Of a DNA stretch of 64,000 bases, positions 57,462 through 64,000 are shown piece after piece (positions within the stretch are counted from its first letter, which is position 1; the number at the start of each line of letters is the position of its first letter). The translations under genes were made by a program, and so were the position numbers. Origin of the DNA: Hemileia vastatrix (taxonomy: Eukaryota; Basidiomycota; Pucciniomycetes; Pucciniales; Zaghouaniaceae); NCBI GenBank assembly GCA_030280995.1, contig JASXTE010000017.1, positions 14,994,498-15,058,497 of the forward strand, read 5' to 3'. The notes under the pieces were generated by a model. It was not told the origin of the DNA. It did not search any database and saw nothing but the letters and a program-made list of their open reading frames with translations.

Positions 57462-58048
57462 TTATTCAATTATTTCTGGAATCAGGTGCTGATAAGCTTT
57501 AGGAGGTTAAAATTTTAGGTGGTGATGATGCTAAGGAAAGCATAATGGTTAATTAGGTGAAATTTGTGGCGCTTTAACATGGTCTAAAGTTAATATTTTT
57601 ATTGGAAGCCTGGCAAAAGTATTTTATGGGTTTGCTGTATAGCAAAGTTTGAAAATTGTGATGAAGGAATCAGAAGTTAGGATGGTAGTTGGATTTTAGG
57701 GAATGATTTTTTTAGTGCCTCATTGTTAGGCCATTTTTTGTGTGAAGCTTGTAGGACCTTATGGCGAGATTGGAATCATAGAATTCGGCTCAGTGGGGGG
57801 CCCTATGAGGTTGGAATCAGGAGTATTCGGCTCATAGGAAGATCCACTCTCTCAATGCTGTGACAAGAAGGAAGACTGGTATATGGGAGTCTGAAGGGAT
57901 TCAAACCTTGCTCTCAGTAGTGGAATCATCACAAGATTTATATTATTTTATTTTATGTTATATCAAGCCAGAGAAGAAGAAAAAACGTTTTTATTATAAA
58001 GAATTAAAAGAAGACCAAGCAAAAACAAAATTTTATCAAGTTATACTG
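57462..58048. other. Spacer between the two antisense genes of B
   Basis: About 590 bp. Contains a direct repeat: TTGGAATCA(T/G)(A/G)GA(A/G)T(A/-)TTCGGCTCA-like text at about 57767 and 57811. Short open frames (57860-58105) have no homologue or motif I recognise. It would include the 3' UTR of gene 2. Confidence 0.4.
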
Positions 58049-58739
58049 TTAGAAAAGATAATTTCTTTGAAATTGTTCAACATCATTATCAAAGCTTTGC
58101 ATTAAAATTCTTCTTTTCATGAGGTCTTCATGATTATTAGCTGGAGTTTCTTGAAAATAGGCCAGCATTTTTTGTTTCAACTCATTAGTAAAGTCAAGAA
58201 AAAGATAGCGATGAAAATTTTGATAATGATTGATATAGTCCGTCTTCACTCTACCAACATCATCAGTGTTGGTTATTTTGACAGCTAGAAGTTCAAATAT
58301 GTTATTAAGTCATAGGTTTAGTAAATTTTGATTAAAAGTTTTTTAGTAAGATAAATAGGGTCTTACATTTAGAGCCAGGAAACATAGTCTCAGCAAAGTT
58401 AGTTGGGGGTACTGGCGTTATAGGATTAGGATCTTGTGAAGGCAAAATTAGGCCGGGATCTGTTGATGAAGATTGAACTTTTGAAGCTGTTTTTGATCTT
58501 ATTTGTTTTAAGAAGACAGGAATTTTGGATCGCCCTTTAGAAGTTGAGGGATCAGGGAGAGCTGCTGGTCCTAAATATACGTTTGTTTTAGAAGGAACTA
58601 ATGGCCGGTTACATTTGACTTTTTTCACATGGCATAAGTTGCAAGCTGTCCTGCTAGAAAGATTAGGGTTGGACATTAAACAAGGTACCTGGTATCGAGC
58701 GCAGAGTTCACATGGAGCGACAAGAACTTTGGAAGACAT
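58049..58739 (-). CDS. Antisense gene 2 of B: Zn2Cys6-like protein, apparently intact (2 exons, 202 aa)
   Basis: The ATG is at 58739. Exon 1 (58739-58367) begins with six Cys at residues 10, 13, 20, 33, 36 and 43 (CELCARYQVPC, CNLCHVKKVKC), spacing 2-6-12-2-6, within the Zn2Cys6 rule. The basic segment follows the second CxxC, whereas Gal4-type proteins have it in the first half. A Ser/Pro-rich linker with basic spots (KQIRSKTASK) follows. Intron 58366-58285 (GTAAGA...TTCTAG, 82 bp), then exon 2 (58284-58049) reads in phase to TAA with LFLDFTNELKQKMLAYF and MKRRILMQSF, a helical domain resembling that of gene 1. The gene starts 123 bp from the LTR, so its promoter is probably in the LTR. Function inferred only. 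Confidence 0.68.
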
Positions 58740-58786
58740 ATTGATGAAGATGAATTTTATAGTTGATTAAAGAAGATGGTGGTTGA

Positions 58787-60074
58787 AGGTTAAAGATGAA
58801 TATTGTGTTCGACCACTTATGCAAAGTTTTAAGAATAGGGACATTCTCAATTGGAGGGAGGATGTGGTAGCCTAAAGTTTAGTATGGCACCTAAGTACGT
58901 AAATGGAGTTATTACGGCATGCAAGATTGGCGTTATTATTTTTTTATATATAAAAGGGTTTTATTTAATTTATTTGAGTTTTAAATATGAAGAAATTGGT
59001 CACGAGCGAATGCCTACACAAAAACAATTTATTTTACAGAGAAAACTTAATTTTACGGTCTGAAAAATTTATAAGTATCAAGTAGAGTCACTCAAGAACC
59101 TTGGGAAATTTTCCCAGAATTTTCACTATTTTTCTTAGATTTTTAAATAAATTTTAAAGTTTTATAGAAATATTTACGTTTTCAGAAATTACTTAACTTC
59201 AATGAATTTTCACGGGGTAATTAGAGCTGCGCAGACTACGAAAATTAGTTTGGTATGTAAAGGGGAAGTAGCTCTATTATGTGCAATTTTTCTAGATTTT
59301 TTATTATAGTTTTAAGGTTCTAATTGAGTCCGGAAGTCCGGACGGACTCCGTACGGACTCCGTACGGGCTCCGGATTGACTCTGGGAGAGCTCTGGAGGG
59401 GAAAACTTAGGCACGTGACTAGGAATACTTAGGTTAAAGATGAATATTGTGTTCGACCACTTATGCAAAGTTTTAAGAATAGGGACATTCTCAATTGGAG
59501 GGAGGATGTGGTAGCCTAAAGTTTAGTATGGCACCTAAGTACGTAAATGGAGTTATTACGGCATGCAAGATTGGCGTTATTATTTTTTTATATATAAAAG
59601 GGTTTTATTTAATTTATTTGAGTTTTAAATATGAAGAAATTGGTCACGAGCGAATGCCTACACAAAAACAATTTATTTTACAGAGAAAACTTAATTTTAT
59701 AGTCTGAAAAATTTATAAGTATCAAGTCGAGTCACTCAAGAACCTTGGGAAATTTTCCCAGAATTTTTACTATTTTTCTTAGATTTTTAAATGAATTTTA
59801 AAGTTTTATAGAAATATTTACGTTTTCAGAAATTACTTAACTTCGATGAATTTTCACGGGGTAATTAGAGATGCGCAGACTACGAAAATTGGTTTGGTAT
59901 GTAAAGGGGAAGTAGCTCTATTATGTGCAATTATTCTAGATTTTTTATTATAGTTTTAAGGTTCTAATTGAGTCCGGAAGTCCGGACGGACTCCATACGG
60001 GCTCCGGATTGACTCTGGGAGAGCTCTGGAGGGGAAAACTTAGGCACGTGACTAGGAATACTTAAGCGCCTGTC
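58787..60074 (+). repeat. 644-bp tandem duplication across the B internal end and 3' LTR
   Basis: AGGTTAAAGATGAATATTG starts at 58787 and again at 59431, exactly 644 bp apart. Each copy contains 76 bp of internal sequence with the polypurine tract and the first 568 bp of LTR. The first copy ends abruptly at 59430 where the second begins. The left copy is therefore a partial LTR (58863-59430) inside the element. Confidence 0.93.
59497..59506 (+). promoter_or_regulatory. Polypurine tract of B
   Basis: GGAGGGAGGA directly before the 3' LTR start TGTGG, the normal place for plus-strand priming. A duplicate lies at 58853-58862. Confidence 0.85.
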
Positions 60075-60596
60075 AAAATCGAAATTGAGAGCGGGGACAC
60101 ATCATACAGCTTAATCTTTAACTACCACTGTCTCATTTTTTATTACTCAACAAATTAAATAAGTTATAATACCCTTATAACATTTATTATTTTTACATAA
60201 CATTTTAGAAATACAATTCAACAATTTAAATCACACTTCATATAGGGTATCTTTAGAAAGGTCTTTGTTGCTGGGACTTGATTATTGCTGTCTCATAAAA
60301 ATTCAAATCATTATAAAAACATAAAATTCAATCTTTACAGATCTTTCACTGGTACACCTTAATTGTTGTTATCAGTATTTCTTTCTCAACAGCCACTTTC
60401 ATTAAATCTCAATAAGCGTTAAATATTTTAAGAGTTTCATTGATTTTATCAATCAGATCCAAGTAGACTGGGTAGCTTAGTGATTTAGAATTCTCATTTT
60501 GTTATTTTATTGGAAGGACGGGGTTTTCAGCTAAATCCACATATCTCCTCCAGATTCTGCTTATAGCAAGGCGACTGGAAGAGTTTACCTTACCAT
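59507..60596 (+). repeat. 3' LTR of B (1090 bp)
   Basis: Full-length match to 45847-46934 with about 18 differences including small indels, followed by the ACCGG duplication and the A2 chromodomain. Confidence 0.95.
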
Positions 60597-60805
60597 ACCG
60601 GTCGAAGTAGAAGATCATCTAGAGTGGGAAGTAAGTCGTATCCTTGATTCAAGAATACGCAAGGGGAAACTTCAATACCTCGTGGAATGGGAAGGCTTCC
60701 TTAATGACTCAGACAAAACATCCTGGGAACCAGCCATCAATGTTTCTAACCCCCCTGAACTCCTAAAATCTTTTCATTTGAAATATCCTTTAAAACCAAA
60801 ACCTT
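60597..60805 (+). pseudogene. A2 chromodomain (resumes after B)
   Basis: PVEVEDHLEWEVSRILDSR, LQYLVEWEGF and TSWEPAINVSN, ending KPKP-stop at 60805. Colinear with the A1 chromodomain at 1644-1940. Intact in itself but cut from the rest of pol by 14.75 kb of B. Confidence 0.92.
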
Positions 60806-61756
60806 AAAATTTCTTTTATTTAAATTTTCTTTTCTTTTTCTTTCTTTCTTTTTCTCTTAAAAATCTAAAACACCTCTTGAATTTCTTAGCCTTGTTTTCT
60901 TTTTTTTCTCCTCTTCTTTTTTTCTTTCTTCTCCTTCTATAAAATTTCCTCCAAAACCAACTAAAAATAAAATCAAAATTAAAATAAAATAAAATAAAAT
61001 AAATAGAATAAATATAAATAATAAAATAAAATAAAATAAATAAAATAAACATAAATAATAAAATAAAATAAAAAACTCTTAAATCTCTCTAAATATTTTC
61101 TTTCTTTTCTTTTTCAATTCTCTAAATACATTATTTTCTTAAATTTAAAATTCACTTTGAAAATTTCTTTCCTAAAATTTATTCTCACTTTAAAACTTTC
61201 TTTCCTTCGAATCATCAAACCTTGTACGACACGACCATTTCCTCGAACTTAACTTCAACCTCTAAAATCTACCTATAAAAATTCTTCGAACAAATGATTC
61301 ATCTTTTCAAATTCTCTTTAAATTCTAAATTATGTGTTTCTGTTTTTTTCTTCTTTCTTCTTCCTCTCTTTTCAACAAAAAATTCCTAAAAAAAAAAATC
61401 AATCAACAACTTTTTTCAAATAACAAATTCTTCTTTTATTAAATTCTCAATTTAACAAACTCATCTCAATCACCAACCGTTTCTTTTTCTCTCTCTTTTC
61501 TTACATAAATTTTTTCTTTTAAAACCTTAAAACTTCCTTCAATTAAACAACTTTTTTTCTTTCTTTATTTACATTTCTTCTTTCAAATTCTAAAAGCAAA
61601 ATTTTATTTAAAACTTCTTTTTTTTCTTTTTCTTTCTCTTCCAAATCTTATAAAATTAATAATATTCACCTACAGTAAAAAAAATAAAATAAAATAAAAT
61701 AAAATAAAACTAAAATACAATTCTACTTTTCTACTTCTTTACATCTCCTTTTCATT
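60806..61756 (+). other. A2 pyrimidine-rich spacer between pol and antisense gene
   Basis: About 950 bp of C/T-rich and A-rich simple sequence, with AAAATA/AAATA runs at about 60980-61070 and 61680-61710. No gene. It would include the 3' UTR of the antisense transcript. Confidence 0.5.
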
Positions 61757-62708
61757 TCAAAGTTTTTCTTTTAATTTTTCTCGAACCAATCTTTTCATTT
61801 TCTCCAAAAATACCCTTATCTCCTTCCTGCATTTCTCAAATACCTCCTCCTCTCCTACAGGAACCACCTCTCCAATCTCCAAGAGTTTCTCTGCCACGTT
61901 GAAGGAAGAAGCGTAGATAATTGTGTCGACCTCCCCACACAACTCTTCTGAGAAACTTACTCGTCGACCTTGACGAGGTTTCTTTGACCACACCTGGTCC
62001 AGTGTGTCTTCAGGTTCTTCGACTACACCCATGGCCAGAGGGTTTTCCTCAGTTGGTAAAAGCGGCGCAGGCTCCCCAATCAGGTCTTCAAGGGTATTCG
62101 ATATCTAAACAAAACTCATCAGTAACCTCATCCTTAAAAAATAACAATTGAAAACTTACCTTGAAGATGGGGTCAGGCTCTAAGAATAACCTTGGCGCCA
62201 CCTCTACCTCTGCTTCTCTTTCCTCCTCGTCGTTTTCAATGACCACCCGTCGTTTCTTGGGTGCCCGCCCTGGAACAGGGACTTCATCTTCATCTTCCTC
62301 TACCAATTCGTCGAACTCTTCCTCAACACCCCGCTTCGAACTCGTGGCCTGGGTTACCCAGGTTGTGATCTCGTTATTGAGCTCCATATCATTCTCCCCC
62401 ACCAATTGTTCATCTTCAACTGAGACATCCCAAATGTCTTCAACCACCTCTTTTGTTTTAGGGATTACCCAAAACTTGGTCTTGGTAAACCGTTGTTCGA
62501 TCTTTGCGTTCTTCGTCAACGCATCGCACGCCACTCGTCGCTAATGGCAAAACTTGAATTTCTGGCGAGGGCCTTGAGTCGCCGTACTTTCGACACAAAT
62601 GTATTCCATGCTTTCACAAGCCGTGCAAGTTTGTGAAAATTGTCGCGTAATCATTCCCCCATCCGCTTTAGGGTGTGGAGGCGTAGGTGTGGGAGTAGGG
62701 CAGTTCAT
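61757..62708 (-). pseudogene. Antisense gene of A2: Zn2Cys6-like acidic protein, one stop
   Basis: The ATG is at 62708. Exon 1 (62708-62160, 183 codons): Pro-rich start, then ligand positions C28, C31, C38, F51, C54 and C61, the same 2-6-12-2-6 spacing as B gene 2 with Phe (TTC) at the fourth Cys. TAG at codon 56 (62543-62541) lies between C54 and C61. An acidic region (EEEFDELVEEDEDE) and a nuclear-signal-like PKKRRV at residues 150-155 follow. Intron 62159-62105 (GTAAGT...TTTAG, 55 bp) joins in phase to exon 2 (62104-61757, 115 residues) ending in a charged helix (RKEIRVFLEKMKRLVREKLKEKL). The start is 108 bp from the 3' LTR. Not recognised as any named gene. Confidence 0.62.
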
Positions 62709-62815
62709 TATAAAAGGGAAATTAATAAATAAGGAAAAAATTATAGAAGAAGGGAAACTAGTGTGAGAAGATGGCTCAAGCTCAACAGAGTTTGCGATTC
62801 TTATACCCGGGCATC

Positions 62816-63586
62816 TGTCATGCGCCACGTGACACTCGAAGCAAAAGTAGCTCATTAAATCAATAATATCGAGTCCTAAATCTATACTCGAAGCGCAGAA
62901 AGCAATTCTCCATAGCAACTGTGATTCCCCTTTGTGTACTTACTATTTAACTGCGCTAGCCTAAACTCTAAATCTAAATTAGTCAATCTCCCATTAGGGT
63001 GCCTTAGTCTCCTTTTCAATAAGCGACGCACAGCGCTAGGATCAACGTAATAGTACAGTAGTAGTTTTCATTAAAGTTTTGTTAATTAATTAAAAAGGGG
63101 TAAATTGAGCATGGACGGATATTTAGCGAAGAGGGTCTAAGTGTATGTTAGTAATGGTCAATGGTATGGGAATGGTGTGATGAAAGGGAGGTCAATGCGA
63201 GGAGGAAGAAAGGATATAAAAGGGTTGGGTGTTTGGTTCGATATTCCTTAGAATTAAATTATAAAACGTATTTACATTAATAGTGGTAAATCTTTAAAGT
63301 TAAATCATTGTTATTGTATCTTTCTTTTATTTTCTCAAGATTCATTTCTAATTCCTAAATCTTTGATTATTGAGTTTCCAACCCTTTGTGAGATCTTAAG
63401 AATTCCTATTACCTTTGAAACTATTTTATAATTCTTCTCGAACAAACCTTGAACCTGTAGCTCTTACTTCGATTAACCTTTGAATCACTTCCTCAAATCA
63501 TCCCTCTGTGCTTCGAAGAAGTTTCTAAATCTCTCATCTCACTTTCAGGAACATCCTCGACCTTGTGCATAGGTCGTCCGGTGACA
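62816..63586 (+). repeat. 3' LTR of A2 (771 bp)
   Basis: Starts TGTCATGCGCC and ends GGTGACA, the same length as the 5' LTR. Followed by GAAGA (63587-63591) and element D. Confidence 0.95.
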
Positions 63587-63591
63587 GAAGA

Positions 63592-64000
63592 GTGTGTTAT
63601 GGTTTGGGCGATCTTATGGGTGGTTTTGATGAAAGGAAAATTCACACAGATTCACAGCCACTTACAAGTTTTGAGACTCCTTTGTGAAGGTTTCAGCCCT
63701 CTAGGTTGCCTCATGGTGCAACTAATTTAGTAGCAGTATATCAAGAAAAAATGGCTTGGATTTTACAGGATGGGGTTCCTACTCATGCTATTATTTTTAT
63801 TGATGATGGTAGAATCAAAGGACCATCCAATGATTATCAGAATGAGGTGCTCAAGGGAAACCCAGGTATAATGAGGTTTGTTTGGAAATATGAAATTACT
63901 CTAGAGAGAGTATTGTTTAGGTTTGAAAGGCTGTTTTGACCAGTTCTGGGTCAAATTTTTATTGTTGTGTTCCTCCTCTCAAAATTTTTGTTCATGTGGT
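63592..64000 (+). pseudogene. Element D reverse transcriptase, continued after A2
   Basis: Resumes at VCYGLGDLMGGFDER. A TGA near 63684 breaks the frame. The block 63706-63939 has LPHGATNLVAVYQ, MAWILQDGV and the catalytic FIDD (FIDDGRIKGP). A frameshift after ERVLFR leads to SGSNFYCCVPP-like text at the edge. The copy is clearly dead. Confidence 0.88.

Larger units (their letters stand above)
45847..60596 (+). mobile_element. Ty3/Gypsy retrotransposon B (FIDDGG lineage, 14.75 kb) with two antisense genes
   Basis: LTR to LTR with ACCGG duplicated. Order: 5' LTR, Lys primer site, gag, retropepsin, 150-bp in-frame repeat array, RT, RNase H, [MITE], integrase, 3' hairpin units, noncoding block, A/T tract, antisense gene 1, hairpin-module array, antisense gene 2, polypurine tract, partly duplicated 3' LTR. 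The LTRs differ at about 18 positions (about 98% identity), so it is younger than A2. Gag, protease and integrase carry stops and lost catalytic residues. Confidence 0.95.
41003..63586 (+). mobile_element. Chromodomain Ty3/Gypsy retrotransposon A2 (22.6 kb including nested B)
   Basis: Complete from LTR to LTR, both 771 bp, flanked by a 5-bp duplication in D. Internal order: gag (41846), a deleted protease, RT, RNase H, integrase, [element B], chromodomain (60597), a pyrimidine-rich spacer, antisense gene (62708-61757), 3' LTR. Without B it would be about 7.8 kb. Gag-pol carries many nonsense changes, so it is not autonomous. Confidence 0.95.
37031..64000 (+). mobile_element. Ty3/Gypsy element D (FIDDGG lineage), split by A2, runs off right edge
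   Basis: Internal sequence runs from the primer site at 37031 to 41002, and resumes at 63592 in the middle of RT. The interruption is exactly A2 with its 5-bp duplication (GAAGG at 40998-41002, GAAGA at 63587-63591). Order: gag, knuckle, retropepsin, module array, RT. It stands head to head with C. The 3' half of pol and any antisense gene lie beyond the window. Confidence 0.85.

Noticed and set aside
57860..58105. 81-residue plus-strand frame between the antisense genes
   Set aside because: Overlaps the end of antisense gene 2 exon 2, has no motif and no counterpart in C.
58851..59707. Repeated 70-residue frames starting MEGGCGSLKFSMAPKY
   Set aside because: They lie in LTR sequence that is present three times because of the LTRs and the tandem duplication; no codon-level constraint or motif is seen.
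60816..61052. 78-residue Lys/Arg-rich minus-strand frame
   Set aside because: Low-complexity translation of the pyrimidine-rich spacer.

Overview
This is repeat-dense, AT-rich DNA from a fungus, most probably a basidiomycete and plausibly a rust (Pucciniales). The evidence is: short introns with GTAAGT/GTTAGT donors; chromodomain Ty3/Gypsy elements; a second Ty3/Gypsy lineage whose reverse transcriptase (RT) has FIDDGG in place of YxDD and the neighbouring text IKGP, a form I know from basidiomycete genomes; a PIF/Harbinger transposase; and a TET-like 2OG-Fe(II) oxygenase of the kind expanded in rusts. I see no ordinary housekeeping gene, tRNA or rRNA.

Layout. (1) 1-7358, minus strand: chromodomain Gypsy copy A1 (5' LTR 6551-7358, gag, pol, chromodomain), joined at about 1597 to a second copy, A1', that runs off the left edge. 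(2) 7359-17690, minus: element C of the FIDDGG lineage. A1 is inserted in its 3' accessory gene, which lies on the plus strand at 7359-8454. C carries a 1.2-kb TTTTAA/TTTTCA microsatellite. (3) 17.7-20.05 kb: AT-rich DNA with a decayed intron-containing coiled-coil gene. (4) 20053-35167: a region bounded by perfect 17-bp inverted repeats. It is filled by a satellite of ~605-bp units, each centred on a ~46-bp palindrome, and interrupted by a 3.7-kb PIF/Harbinger transposon (30372-34078) that also holds the TET-like gene. (5) From ~35.2 kb to the right edge, plus strand: element D (FIDDGG lineage). D is split inside its RT by A2 (chromodomain Gypsy, 41003-63586). A2 is split between integrase and chromodomain by B (FIDDGG lineage, 45847-60596). 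B is split between RNase H and integrase by a 223-bp MITE (52791-53013). The nest is four deep and target-site duplications mark each insertion. The LTR pairs of A2 (~25 differences in 771 bp) and B (~18 in ~1089) agree with the insertion order.

The most interesting content is a set of antisense genes carried between pol and the 3' LTR. B has two (minus strand, 56897-55885 and 58739-58049), A2 has one (62708-61757), and C has the homologous but 5'-truncated one. Each is spliced. The three with a preserved N-terminus start with six metal-ligand positions spaced like a fungal Zn2Cys6 cluster, but the basic half comes second, reversing the Gal4 order. Gene 2 of B appears intact. It is inferred, not shown, that these are element-encoded DNA-binding regulators. 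Candidate sites are a GC-rich CGG/CCG island in the B LTR and ten copies of a short hairpin motif just upstream of gene 1. Related hairpin motifs, with compensatory stem changes, recur across B, C and D in both coding and noncoding positions.

Every gag/pol is broken by stops, frameshifts or active-site changes, so none of the retroelements looks autonomous. All homology statements come from reading the sequence; no database search was run.
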